64,000 nucleotides of DNA from an uncultured Amylibacter sp. (GTDB lineage Bacteria > Pseudomonadota > Alphaproteobacteria > Rhodobacterales > Rhodobacteraceae), in the NCBI GenBank assembly GCA_943846615.1, contig OX044354.1, positions 2,001,001-2,065,000 on the forward strand. Reading direction: 5' to 3'. The notes under the pieces were generated by a model. That model worked only from the letters and a program-made list of their open reading frames with translations. It was not told where the DNA came from and did no database searches. Position 1 is the first letter of the stretch; each line of letters begins with the position of its first letter. Positions 44,970 through 53,515 of this stretch are shown here, one piece after another. The position numbers and the translations under genes are program-made.

Positions 44970-46368
44970 CGCCGTCCTCCAGTATCATCGCGCGTAGCGA
45001 CACCAAGTCGTTCTTCAAAGATGCCGTAACTGGGATCGTATCAATAGCAACAACATGATCCGGATATTCTGCCGTCGGAAGATTTTTACGAATAATTTGC
45101 CACACTTTGTTGACCTGTTTACTGCGCCCTTCGAAAACCAGATACACGACATCACCTTGGTCCACATTTGGCTTGGATACCACATCTGCATTCGAAATCG
45201 AACTGTCCGCTAGAACGGCTTGTGCCAACCGTTGCGCGTTAAAATTTATTCCGTTGCGACAGAATAATCCTTGAACGCGCCCTGTAATATATAGATATCC
45301 GTCTTCATCAAAATACCCAACATCTCCGGGCCGCCTATCATTGAATTTAACGTTTGAAACCGAAATTTCGCCAACTTCGCCCACAGTGCATTCGCGCATA
45401 CCGTCGAAAATTCGCACACTTAAACCATCCTGGGGCTTCCCAACAGATGCAGGTTTGCGCGTGACTTCGTCACCTAGAATTCTGGCAATTTTTCCAATAC
45501 CAACGGCACTATATGTCATGCGGTAACTGTTGCTAAGTTGTGTAACCGCTCCGCATTTCTCTTGTGGGCTTGCAGGCCCGCCCACAGAACACAGATTAGT
45601 CAATTGCGGGTATCGTAGCGATGACGATTGCGCCGATGGTGCCTCTATTTCCAACAATTGGCGTATCTGACTTGGCGCTAAACCCGCCTCTGAAACGTCG
45701 GCTCTCTTCAAACTATTGTCCAACTCTGTCAAACGATGCACCAAATCCAGCGCAACAATCGAACGCCCCACGGATAATATTGATAGCCACAAAAAACTAC
45801 TGGCCGAATAGGCCACAGACAAAGGGCTGAGCGCCGCGCCAGGTGTTTCCCAATCACGTGCTTGGCTTGTGGCAATCAGGTTTTTTGCCAATTTGGATTG
45901 GGTTATTGGAGTGAAGCGCGGTGCACCCGTGGTGCCAGAACTCGACATGAAAATCGCTATATTATCTGGATAAAAGTTAAGTTGGTCGCTTGAAAAAGCG
46001 ATCGGTTTTGGGTCCACCTCTTGAATATGCTGCGAAATCTCATTATTCGGTTTCAGCCCGATTATGATACGTGCATTTAGTTGTTTTTTAGTTTCTGATA
46101 TACGCGCCGATGGTGTGCGAAAATCAACAAACGCTCCAGCCACACCGTTGATCCAACATGCCAACAATTGCTCTATCGCGCACATATTATCGGATACGAC
46201 AATCAACGCTGTATCCGTAGGTTCTATGCCCACAGATTTCAAATCCATCGCACGCGAATAGACTCGATCAAGTATCTCTTGCCCGGAAAACCAGCGGCCA
46301 CGCCGTTCGATGATCGGCCGATCCTTGGCGTCACACAACGCGTCAAAGATCAAGCGAACGGCCGTCAT
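44956..46368 (-). CDS. Adenylation-type AMP-dependent ligase
   Basis: A 470-residue enzyme of the ANL superfamily that activates a carboxylic acid as its adenylate. Core motifs are A3 MSSSGTTGAPRF, A5-like YSAVGIGK, A7 GDVGYFDEDGYLYITGR, A8 FCRNGINFNAQRLAQAV and a C-terminal Lys in SLKNDLVSLR. It lacks fused condensation or carrier domains, so it is a free-standing loader for the adjacent carrier protein. It starts within the stop of the HExxH gene (4-bp overlap). The substrate pocket cannot be read with confidence. Confidence 0.85.
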   Translation of the reverse strand: MTAVRLIFDALCDAKDRPIIERRGRWFSGQEILDRVYSRAMDLKSVGIEPTDTALIVVSDNMCAIEQLLACWINGVAGAFVDFRTPSARISETKKQLNARIIIGLKPNNEISQHIQEVDPKPIAFSSDQLNFYPDNIAIFMSSSGTTGAPRFTPITQSKLAKNLIATSQARDWETPGAALSPLSVAYSASSFLWLSILSVGRSIVALDLVHRLTELDNSLKRADVSEAGLAPSQIRQLLEIEAPSAQSSSLRYPQLTNLCSVGGPASPQEKCGAVTQLSNSYRMTYSAVGIGKIARILGDEVTRKPASVGKPQDGLSVRIFDGMRECTVGEVGEISVSNVKFNDRRPGDVGYFDEDGYLYITGRVQGLFCRNGINFNAQRLAQAVLADSSISNADVVSKPNVDQGDVVYLVFEGRSKQVNKVWQIIRKNLPTAEYPDHVVAIDTIPVTASLKNDLVSLRAMILEDGDDRE

Positions 46369-47336
46369 TGGGTAAGGGTTGAATTCTTGCTGTATTGTGC
46401 AACAACATCAGCGGCTTCGCCGATGATCTCGCGGCCCAAGGCCGTTAGTTCACCTTGGGCCTTGATGATCTCATTTGCAGCATCAAACGCGGCGATGGAA
46501 CGGTCAAGCTCCGCGTCGATTTCGCTGATCGGTGTGCCGCCAAATATATCTTCACCAAGGTCTATCCGTTTCACATCCGCCAAAAACGCAATCATGCGTG
46601 CCAATACGAACGCGGCGTGGTAAATCCCGTTCATAGGGCGTGGTTCGCGGCGCAATGGACTGGCAAACCTTTGGGATGGATCATTCAAAACGATCTCGTC
46701 ATCCAAATAGGGATAGAATAGTTTTAAATGTGAACTTTCATGCACAATCGTCAAAGCTGTCGACAGGGGCGATACGCAATTGGCGGGATTGATTAAAATA
46801 CTGCCCCATGCGGAAAACGCTGATGCCCCACCAAATTTATTAGCCTTCGCAGTAGCTAAAACGATTGTTTTGACCAAGCTTTCAAACTCCGCCCACCATG
46901 TGGATAGATGATGCTGAAATGTCGGTTTTACCTGTGAAAACATATCATTAAATTGCGCAATATGGGCGGCTGAGGGCATCTCCAGATGCGTGGTCAACCC
47001 TATGTCGTCTTGAAATGCAGATGCAAACAATGCACATTGTGATGCATTCATGTCGGGTGCACCCAATGATTTGACTTCACACGATTTTGATTGGTCGCCC
47101 TGGTATAAAACCGCACCATGAGTATCAAACAATGATCGGATTTCGGCCACGTCGTTATCGACGGCCGCTTGGCGCATTAAATACTGTAATGCATGTGCCG
47201 TCGGGCCTGTCGACGCAATTGATGCTTCATCGGGTTTCTGCAATATGTCTGAAATTAAATAACGGAAGGCTTCTGTAAGCCTTCCGTTAATTTCCGTATT
47301 CATGCTCTGTGTCGCAGTGGAATTTGGTTTGATCAT
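46365..47336 (-). CDS. HExxH-type putative peptide-modifying hydroxylase (RiPP maturase)
   Basis: A 323-residue protein from ATG 47336 (a TTG at 47387 would overlap a peptide gene; another ATG at 47303 is possible). The key motif is VHESSHLKLF (His199-Glu200, His203), followed by SPLRREPRPMNGIYHAAFVLARM. This arrangement is that of the HEXXH motif-containing peptide-modification family (TIGR04267 type, now often named aKG-HExxH peptide beta-hydroxylases), which modifies ribosomal peptides. Three short peptide genes lie directly upstream. It overlaps the ligase by 4 bp. The chemistry here is inferred from family and place. Confidence 0.72.
   Translation of the reverse strand: MIKPNSTATQSMNTEINGRLTEAFRYLISDILQKPDEASIASTGPTAHALQYLMRQAAVDNDVAEIRSLFDTHGAVLYQGDQSKSCEVKSLGAPDMNASQCALFASAFQDDIGLTTHLEMPSAAHIAQFNDMFSQVKPTFQHHLSTWWAEFESLVKTIVLATAKANKFGGASAFSAWGSILINPANCVSPLSTALTIVHESSHLKLFYPYLDDEIVLNDPSQRFASPLRREPRPMNGIYHAAFVLARMIAFLADVKRIDLGEDIFGGTPISEIDAELDRSIAAFDAANEIIKAQGELTALGREIIGEAADVVAQYSKNSTLTQ
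47261..47288 (-). promoter_or_regulatory. Perfect hairpin near the start of the HExxH gene
   Basis: AACGGAAGGC (47261-47270) and GCCTTCCGTT (47279-47288) form a perfect 10-bp stem with an 8-nt loop, inside the first 25 codons of the maturase. On the transcript it comes after the three peptide genes and is followed by an AU-rich stretch. It could dampen transcription or translation of the enzymes relative to the peptides; it may also be chance in coding sequence. Confidence 0.5.
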
Positions 47337-47371
47337 GTATTGATAGTCTTCTTCAGCGGGTGCCCATATTA

Positions 47372-47476
47372 CTATTGTTTTTTGCAACCGGGCCCTGGCT
47401 CAGCTGGCTCGCCAACTTTTGCTGCACCAGCTGCAGAAATTTTAAGTGAAAGCAATTTACTAAGATTGATAGTCAT
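47372..47476 (-). CDS. Putative RiPP precursor peptide 3
   Basis: A 34-residue peptide, too short for routine gene calling. It shares the leader MTI-N-LSKLLSLK and core GAAKVG with its two neighbours, then ends with a longer Pro/Gly/Cys tail (EPAEPGPGCKKQ). The Cys is unique among the three. The core start reads ISAAG rather than VP[ST]SG. GGAC precedes the ATG, a weaker ribosome site than those of the other two. It is the copy nearest the HExxH gene. Confidence 0.7.
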   Translation of the reverse strand: MTINLSKLLSLKISAAGAAKVGEPAEPGPGCKKQ

Positions 47477-47524
47477 CTTTTTGTCCATTCTTATTGAGAG
47501 GGGTAAATTTCGTGCCCGCTGTAC

Positions 47525-47611
47525 CTAGGTAACAGGTTCACCGCCGCCAACTTTAGCTGCCCCCGATGAAGGAACTTTCAGGACAAGTAACTTTTTCAAA
47601 TCGATGGTCAT
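47525..47611 (-). CDS. Putative RiPP precursor peptide 2
   Basis: A 28-residue peptide with the same leader (MTIDLKKLLVLK) and core (VPSSGAAKVG), ending GGGEPVT. An AGAGGT ribosome site precedes the ATG. It sits 26 bp after peptide 1 and 48 bp before peptide 3. Conservation of protein sequence across three tandem copies, with different synonymous codons, argues that these are translated genes rather than a DNA repeat. Confidence 0.75.
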   Translation of the reverse strand: MTIDLKKLLVLKVPSSGAAKVGGGEPVT

Positions 47612-47637
47612 ATTTTACCTCTTTGTATTTGGAAAAT

Positions 47638-47733
47638 TTAGTTTTTCTTAACGGCTGGCTCATTATTGCCAACTTTTGCGGCGCCAGATGTGGGCACTTT
47701 TAGTGCTAGTAGTTTGTGCATATCGATGGTCAT
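47638..47733 (-). CDS. Putative RiPP precursor peptide 1
   Basis: A 31-residue peptide: leader MTIDMHKLLALK, core VPTSGAAKVG, tail NNEPAVKKN. A strong GAGGAG ribosome site precedes the ATG at 47733. A longer frame to 47823 would overlap the thioesterase gene and is not used. It starts 14 bp after the thioesterase stop, so it belongs to the same transcript. The set of short leader plus conserved small-residue core next to an HExxH maturase is why a RiPP precursor is proposed; no known RiPP class is matched. Confidence 0.75.
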   Translation of the reverse strand: MTIDMHKLLALKVPTSGAAKVGNNEPAVKKN

Positions 47734-47747
47734 TGTCTTCTCCTCTA

Positions 47748-48833
47748 TTAACGTCCTCGAAACTTTTGCATAACATTTCTTAAAGTACAAACGAAATTTA
47801 ACCTTTCGGTAACCTTCGCCCATCGTCGGCTACTTTGGTGGTGACCCGTCAAGGAAATCGTTTGAAAATCTGTGATTGGCCACGCACAGGGTCCGACATC
47901 CCGTGCGCAAGCCGCTAGACGTAGAATGAATTCACCTTGAACAGCGGGTTTCTTTAATTTGCATTGATAGTCGTCTCCATGTGTCAGTGGATAGCAAATC
48001 CAATCATCGCCCATTGACCGCAAAGTTTCACCGTTTCGCTCCCACCCTGCAATGATTGCAAGGTCAGTAATTTTACAGGTCGCCTTGGGAGTGCTGACAA
48101 CCAGATATTCTTCATCCTCTTCAATGACATTCCAATGGGGTAATCGCGAAACCGATATTTGCTTCTCGACGATTTTTCTGGCGCCTGATACTTCACGTGC
48201 AAGGCTGGAAACATTTTCAGGGAAAAAATATTCGCCATGCCCTCCATCGACAATTGCGATTTTGACACTGGAAATGGCATGTCGCCAATCCAGCGCAGGG
48301 GCTGCATTCATATCGATTTCCTTTTCAAAAAACGGATTTTGCAGACGGCTATTACGCCCAAACAACATCAGCATTTTGCCTGGATAAGGCCTGCGTAGCA
48401 CGGCATCCAAAGTGATCAAGTCTAAAACATTCGTATCACGCGATTGCATCGAAAGGGCTAACGCATATGAAATCGACGCGGCTTGGCAATTTCCACCGAC
48501 AATGCAAGGCGCGGTTCCGAATTCATTAAATAATTTTTCCGCATAATATTCGCCCAATTCGCGCGCGTGACTGGGCGAAATTGCGGTTGGTTCCAATATT
48601 TGGTTCAAAGATCGCAAACCAACAATCGGTTGATCCGTGCCCAATGCTTCTGCCAACGCGGGAAATTCACCCGCGCTATTAAAGCACCAAAAAATTGGGG
48701 GTTTTGTACCATTTGCATTTAAAATTCTGATACTGCCCCATTCATCTAACGGATCACCAGGCCAACTTTTCACGACCTTGCTGATACGTCGCAGATGTAT
48801 TTGCAATGATGTTTCAGGCGTGGCGACTGGCAT
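47748..48833 (-). CDS. Thioesterase-like alpha/beta hydrolase with Cys nucleophile and extra C-terminal domain
   Basis: A 361-residue protein. The N-terminal 215 residues resemble NRPS-type thioesterases: PIFWCFNSAGEFPALAEAL, then the nucleophile elbow VGGNCQAAS, where Cys116 replaces the usual Ser. Asp143 (ITLDAV) and His199 (DGGHGEYFF) complete the likely triad. A C-terminal part (about 225-361) looks strand-rich and is unknown. Cys-type thioesterases are known in some NRPS systems that form strained rings. Here it may release or transfer the group held on the carrier protein. It lies between the PP2C and peptide genes. Confidence 0.7.
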   Translation of the reverse strand: MPVATPETSLQIHLRRISKVVKSWPGDPLDEWGSIRILNANGTKPPIFWCFNSAGEFPALAEALGTDQPIVGLRSLNQILEPTAISPSHARELGEYYAEKLFNEFGTAPCIVGGNCQAASISYALALSMQSRDTNVLDLITLDAVLRRPYPGKMLMLFGRNSRLQNPFFEKEIDMNAAPALDWRHAISSVKIAIVDGGHGEYFFPENVSSLAREVSGARKIVEKQISVSRLPHWNVIEEDEEYLVVSTPKATCKITDLAIIAGWERNGETLRSMGDDWICYPLTHGDDYQCKLKKPAVQGEFILRLAACARDVGPCAWPITDFQTISLTGHHQSSRRWAKVTERLNFVCTLRNVMQKFRGR

Positions 48834-48918
48834 AACCGTGGGCTTTGTGAAAATGGATTGTTCGTCGGAACGCTACTGTTTGGTTTCAAATTTAACAATA
48901 CAGAAAGTTTTTGTGAAA

Positions 48919-49695
48919 TTACTGTCCAACCGCTACACAAATCGCCAAGTTATCTTGCCCAACCGCGCCTTGGCGTTCGACATTTTGGATAAGCCCATTC
49001 ACCTTGGACGCCGCACATAATGATTTCGTCTTGGCCAAGAATTCCGAAATGTCCGCATCTGAAATCGTTTGAATCCCATCGCTGGCAACCAATAAAACAT
49101 CCCCTTTGGAAAACGTTTTGCCATCTTCTGGGCAATCAATCTTCTTCAAAGGTTCACCCAATAACGCAGAGGTTAATGTATTGCGCGATGCCATTTTCTT
49201 TGCGATGCGCGGATCAATTTGCCCAAGGCTCGCCAAATTATCGATGCCCGTCGCCAGCGAATGATCGGCACTTAACCGTGTCAAACCTGTCTTACCAAAA
49301 CGATAAACCAGACTATCCCCAACCGACAGCCAATAAACACGCGGCCCTACGATTGCGACCAAAACCAACGTGCCACCCATCCCCTTTTTATCAGGGTTAT
49401 CGGTCACAAAACGCGCCAATTCACGGTTGGCAGCGAATGCGGATTTGCGCAGGATTTCAGGGCAAACCTGTGGATTACCGATCAGCTCAGCCATATGTGA
49501 TTTGAAATTCGCTATAGCAGTGCGCTGGATCAATCGACTGGCCAAATGTCCATAACCTGCGCCACCAATCCCATCGGACAGAGCGATGATTGAAACTTGA
49601 CTGGCGTGATCAGTAAACGCTCCAACTGAATCTTGCTGAGACTTACGATCACCTTGAAATTGACCACATGCGATATCCAACTTCGACCCTCGCAT
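48919..49695 (-). CDS. PP2C-family Ser/Thr protein phosphatase
   Basis: A 258-residue phosphatase from ATG 49695, which overlaps the kinase stop as ATGA (an ATG at 49722 would add nine residues). Motifs are GDRKSQQDSVG, IALSDGIGGAGYG, KKGMGGTLVLVA, LSVGDSLVYR, LVASDGIQTI and QDNLAICV. It belongs to the same type as the phosphatase of locus 1. In this operon it follows three kinase-like genes and probably opposes the two active ones. Confidence 0.88.
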   Translation of the reverse strand: MRGSKLDIACGQFQGDRKSQQDSVGAFTDHASQVSIIALSDGIGGAGYGHLASRLIQRTAIANFKSHMAELIGNPQVCPEILRKSAFAANRELARFVTDNPDKKGMGGTLVLVAIVGPRVYWLSVGDSLVYRFGKTGLTRLSADHSLATGIDNLASLGQIDPRIAKKMASRNTLTSALLGEPLKKIDCPEDGKTFSKGDVLLVASDGIQTISDADISEFLAKTKSLCAASKVNGLIQNVERQGAVGQDNLAICVAVGQ

Positions 49696-50618
49696 CAGAT
49701 ATCTTTCAAGGTTTTCAACCACTGTTTCGCGGTGGCGATACGGTCGTCGATTAAAACAGCCATGGAATCGTCAATCGATCCAAAAAACGCGCTGTGTTTT
49801 GATTTCTTGCGTCCCAATGCGGTCAACGGATCGGGTCGCCCTTGGGCCCGCGCATGCAGGCGAGCCACACTTTCGACTGGGCGCTGGCCTGTGATGCAAT
49901 GGCGCAATGTTGCCGCCAATTGATATAAATCCGATGCCTGCCCAACCTTGGCGCCCGCGCGGTAAAACTCCTGTGGACTATAGCCGATTTTCACCACCAA
50001 CATGGGATCATCATCACTGTTTTCGCCAAACGGCGCTGCCGATCCGAAATCAATTAAAATCGGCACGCCTTGTTGATTGATAATGATGTTGTCGGGCGAA
50101 ATGTCTTTGTGCAAATACCCTTTGGCATGAATGGTTTCCAACGCATCCAAAACATCGCGCCCAATCTGTTTGGTTTGTTGGCGTGATGGCCGCTTAAACC
50201 AACTGGACAGATGATCAATCAATGGCTTCCCATGCACCTGATCCATTTCGATATAAACGGTGTTGAACGCGGTTATCAGCAAGCCACCCGCCACAATATT
50301 CTCATGTTCAAATTCCGCTAAAATAGCGGCTTCTTGTTGAAATCCATCGCGTATCATTTCAAAATCATCCGCCAAATCATGGGCCTTCAGCCCGACATCC
50401 AGCCCATTACGGCGACAAAATTCAAACGGAAAACATTCCTTTAACGCAACGTGATGTCCATCAAATCGCCGCGCCAGATAGGTATATCCAAACCCACCCG
50501 ATCCCAAATATCCGGTAATCTCATGTTCATCACCCACACGCGTTCCAATCGGCAGGGCGTCGACGGGTGTCAACCGATCAACCGATGCAGTACGCATAAA
50601 TGAGGGTTTCCACACCAT
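49695..50618 (-). CDS. Cytoplasmic Ser/Thr protein kinase
   Basis: A 307-residue Hanks-type kinase with no membrane segment. Gly-rich loop LGSGGFGYTYLAR (about 38-50), Lys60 in VALKE, HKD 170-172 with Asn177, and DFG 190-192 are present, so it should be active. The Arg of HRD is Lys, which hints that activation does not need the usual phospho-loop contact. Its stop overlaps the phosphatase start, and GGAG precedes its own ATG. Targets may include the neighbouring pseudokinase, kinase 2 or the peptides. Confidence 0.88.
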   Translation of the reverse strand: MVWKPSFMRTASVDRLTPVDALPIGTRVGDEHEITGYLGSGGFGYTYLARRFDGHHVALKECFPFEFCRRNGLDVGLKAHDLADDFEMIRDGFQQEAAILAEFEHENIVAGGLLITAFNTVYIEMDQVHGKPLIDHLSSWFKRPSRQQTKQIGRDVLDALETIHAKGYLHKDISPDNIIINQQGVPILIDFGSAAPFGENSDDDPMLVVKIGYSPQEFYRAGAKVGQASDLYQLAATLRHCITGQRPVESVARLHARAQGRPDPLTALGRKKSKHSAFFGSIDDSMAVLIDDRIATAKQWLKTLKDI

Positions 50619-50630
50619 GAAAGCTCCGAC

Positions 50631-51647
50631 CTATCGACGTAACAACAGGTTTTTAACCCGTATGAAAATTCCTTGGTGTGTCAACGGTGTGCTGCGTTTC
50701 CCAACATCACGTTTCATACGCCTTGTCTCATCAAAATCGATATCCTTGGACATGATGAACATCAATTCAGTGGCGGAATGAACGCGGCTATCGTAAAATA
50801 ATTCCATCGACATATCCATCGCCTTAAGAAAGCGATCATCAAACTTCTTATGGCTCCCTTCCAGTGGCACATACGGATCGGGATCATTTGCCGCCACGGC
50901 GGCAACCCTATCCAAACTGGCCGCTGGCGGTTCGCCCGTAATCAGATGGTAAACCACTGCCGCAACGCAATAGATATCGCTACCATCGCCTTGGCGCGCG
51001 TCATCAAATGTCAACTCAAACGGCGCGTAGTGCTGTGCCGATTGCAACACGGATGACACGACGCGGCTGGCATTACTGCGATCCTCGCGAAAGGTGCCGA
51101 AGTCTGGCAATAACACTGCCGACCCGTCCTTGGTGATCATAATATTGCTGGGCGTAATATCGCGGTGCAACATGCCAAATCCATGAACTTCGACCAGCGA
51201 TCGTGCCAAATCGTTGGCAATTGATGTGATCTGTTTAGGGGTAAACTTGCGACTGGGATCCACGATTAAATCCGCCAATAATTCGCCTTCTGGAATGCTC
51301 TTCACCATATACGCGGTGCCGTTTTCCTCAAACAAATCCAAAACACTCGCCAAATGTTCGCTGTCCAGTGATGTCAAAAAAGTGGCATCACGTAGGAATG
51401 TTTTCACCAAACTGTTAAAAATCTTCGCATCCGCTTTGGCGGGAATTTGGATGTTGTTCCCTTCGCGTCGGCACATATCGCGCAGGAAAAATTCTTTGAT
51501 CGCCACACTCGTCCCATCGGATGTTTTCGCGTGGTAATTATAGCTATTGTTACTGGAACCCTTGATATCAGAAATGGTGTACTCACCACCTTGCAAGGTC
51601 GTCGAAACGGCCAATTCGTCTGTTTGTCTTGATGATGAATGCTGCAT
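50631..51647 (-). CDS. Cytoplasmic Ser/Thr protein kinase with degenerate glycine loop
   Basis: A 338-residue kinase-like protein. Lys51 (VAIKE), HRD 161-163 with Asn168 and DFG 182-184 are present, but the phosphate-binding loop reads KGSSNNSYNYHA and lacks the GxGxxG pattern. It may bind ATP differently or weakly. It ends with a basic stretch after the kinase fold and has no membrane helix. It lies 12 bp before kinase 1; AAGGAT precedes its ATG. Confidence 0.82.
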   Translation of the reverse strand: MQHSSSRQTDELAVSTTLQGGEYTISDIKGSSNNSYNYHAKTSDGTSVAIKEFFLRDMCRREGNNIQIPAKADAKIFNSLVKTFLRDATFLTSLDSEHLASVLDLFEENGTAYMVKSIPEGELLADLIVDPSRKFTPKQITSIANDLARSLVEVHGFGMLHRDITPSNIMITKDGSAVLLPDFGTFREDRSNASRVVSSVLQSAQHYAPFELTFDDARQGDGSDIYCVAAVVYHLITGEPPAASLDRVAAVAANDPDPYVPLEGSHKKFDDRFLKAMDMSMELFYDSRVHSATELMFIMSKDIDFDETRRMKRDVGKRSTPLTHQGIFIRVKNLLLRR

Positions 51648-51758
51648 TTTTCAAATCCTTTTACGGGACACATCACGTATCTTGTTTGCATTTACATAAG
51701 TACGGAACACGAAATTTCCAGTAATTCAGGACGTAAAAAATGTCTCCCGTTTAACGTG

Positions 51759-53306
51759 TTAATCGCCCAGAAAAAGCGCGACAGAAACCGTTCTATCCAC
51801 AATTGTACCATCAAACTGTTTTACGCGAATAGGCGCCGTTCTCTCGCCGGTTTTTTTCTGATCCCAAAGGTATTCAGCAAAGTTAGCAATATTATCAAAG
51901 CCCAAGATTTCATCGCCCACATTCAGCGATGCGTTCGCCCCAGAATCTATCTCAGCTACCTCTAATTTCCACCCCTGTGGATGCGATGGTTGGTGTATGA
52001 CGACGCGCCCCAGTACCGAAATTCCGACGGTATCAAATACCAGAGCAACTTCGCGTTCTAGTGGTAAAACCGCATCATGAACGGTTAGGGCCACAATAGC
52101 GGTTTTCGATTTCGCCAAACTGTCAGACACCAAACGTGGAAAATCAGCGACCTCCTGAACCGCCACACCATCAACGGCCCGCAATACATCACCTGAAACA
52201 AACCACGGATTACGCTGCTTAAAATCTGCATCCGTATCGGACAGGCTCATAATCAACCGTTCACCATCAGGCGATTGCGCGACACGGATCGGCAAATCCA
52301 TACGCCACGAAATCTCGGGCTTGGGCGTCGACAGTTCGTTGCCACCAACCTGCGCATCCAATGGCGTGGCTGTCGAAACCTCATCACTCACGCTCTGAGA
52401 TCCACCCAGCATCGACAATCCGCCCACAGCAAGCCCTGCTATCAACACAGCGGCGCCACTCCACAACCAAACCTTAGAAATGCGTGAAAACAATGGCTGC
52501 TCCGCTGCGTTTTGATGCCGGATAAATGTGTTCCATTGCCCCGCATTTTCAAATCCTTGATCCGACGAGCCCGCCAACATCTGATCGACGCTTTGTAGCA
52601 ACCCATCTGGATAACCATCGACCCGCCCGCGCAACGCAACATAGGGTTCAGGAACATCCTGCCCCGTCAATAACTCATACAGCGTTTGCGCCAATACCAC
52701 ACAGTCATCGCGCGCCTGCGTTGCATCGGACAATTCAAATTCCACCGTTCCATCAATATATTTGCGCAGCAAAACCTGCGGCATGCCATCCGCATCAGAC
52801 AGAGCGATCGCCTTTGGTGCAATTTTAAAACCATAGATTTCAAAGGCATGAATATAATCCAACAGCCCGATCAACGCGGTTGCAACTTTCGTGATTTCAC
52901 TGGAATCATAAAATCCATTTGCGGATGAAAGCGAACGAGATGCATGCGCCCCTAGCTCATCCGCAAAGGTCACATACTGCGTCCCATTTTCCTCAAACTT
53001 TTGAATGATACATTGCAAAGCGGCGTGGTTTAACCGCGATAGTTTCTCAATCTTTTTGGCGGTAGTATCTCGGAAAAATTCCCACAACTTTTCCTTGCCA
53101 GACAGCGCCGAAATACGGCCCTTTTTATCCCTAAAGACAATACTGGGTTTCACTAATTCAAGGATAAGATGGGCATCGCCCAGCGGATCACGCGCCCGAT
53201 ATGTCGCGCCACTTGGCGCTGTTTCAAACAGCTTTAGCGCAGCATATTCACCACCCATCAGGGTTTGGTTTTTCGGAAAAACCATATCGGGCGTTTTTGC
53301 CGGCAT
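51759..53306 (-). CDS. Membrane-anchored pseudokinase with PDZ-like tail
   Basis: A 515-residue protein from ATG 53306 (GGGGAAA upstream; a GTG at 53384 would add 26 residues). The N-terminal 260 residues align with the kinase fold of its neighbours, but the Lys strand reads HLILELVKP, the HRD loop is replaced by YGFKIAPKAIALSD, and DFG by LRKYIDG, so it should not transfer phosphate. A membrane helix (about residues 279-299; VWLWSGAAVLIAGLAVGG) leads to a periplasmic region with two PDZ-like modules (NPWFVSGDVLRAVDG, NVGDEILGFDNI). The layout equals the active kinase at 16.7-19.5 kb. Confidence 0.78.
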   Translation of the reverse strand: MPAKTPDMVFPKNQTLMGGEYAALKLFETAPSGATYRARDPLGDAHLILELVKPSIVFRDKKGRISALSGKEKLWEFFRDTTAKKIEKLSRLNHAALQCIIQKFEENGTQYVTFADELGAHASRSLSSANGFYDSSEITKVATALIGLLDYIHAFEIYGFKIAPKAIALSDADGMPQVLLRKYIDGTVEFELSDATQARDDCVVLAQTLYELLTGQDVPEPYVALRGRVDGYPDGLLQSVDQMLAGSSDQGFENAGQWNTFIRHQNAAEQPLFSRISKVWLWSGAAVLIAGLAVGGLSMLGGSQSVSDEVSTATPLDAQVGGNELSTPKPEISWRMDLPIRVAQSPDGERLIMSLSDTDADFKQRNPWFVSGDVLRAVDGVAVQEVADFPRLVSDSLAKSKTAIVALTVHDAVLPLEREVALVFDTVGISVLGRVVIHQPSHPQGWKLEVAEIDSGANASLNVGDEILGFDNIANFAEYLWDQKKTGERTAPIRVKQFDGTIVDRTVSVALFLGD

Positions 53307-53515
53307 TGTAAACGTTTCCCCACCAAACGAAGCATTTGAAACCTTATTTTGGTATTTTTTTCCATTTTTACAAGTCCCGAACACGCTTAATTAACAGGCT
53401 TATTCTTTAAAGTTACTGTCTCAATACTGTAAAGTTAACCAACGTTACGTTACGCCCCTTGTTTCGACGATTTTGCTGAATACATACGCTCCACGTCTGC
53501 ATTGGGGAACGCGAT

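Noticed and set aside
47372..47733. Toxin-antitoxin or simple DNA repeat reading of the three short genes
   Set aside because: The similarity is at protein level with differing codons, and the genes lie directly beside an HExxH maturase; no antitoxin-like DNA-binding protein is near.
47638..47823. 61-codon version of peptide gene 1
   Set aside because: The first 30 codons overlap the thioesterase gene and have no start signal, while the internal ATG at 47733 has GAGGAG and matches the starts of the other two peptides.
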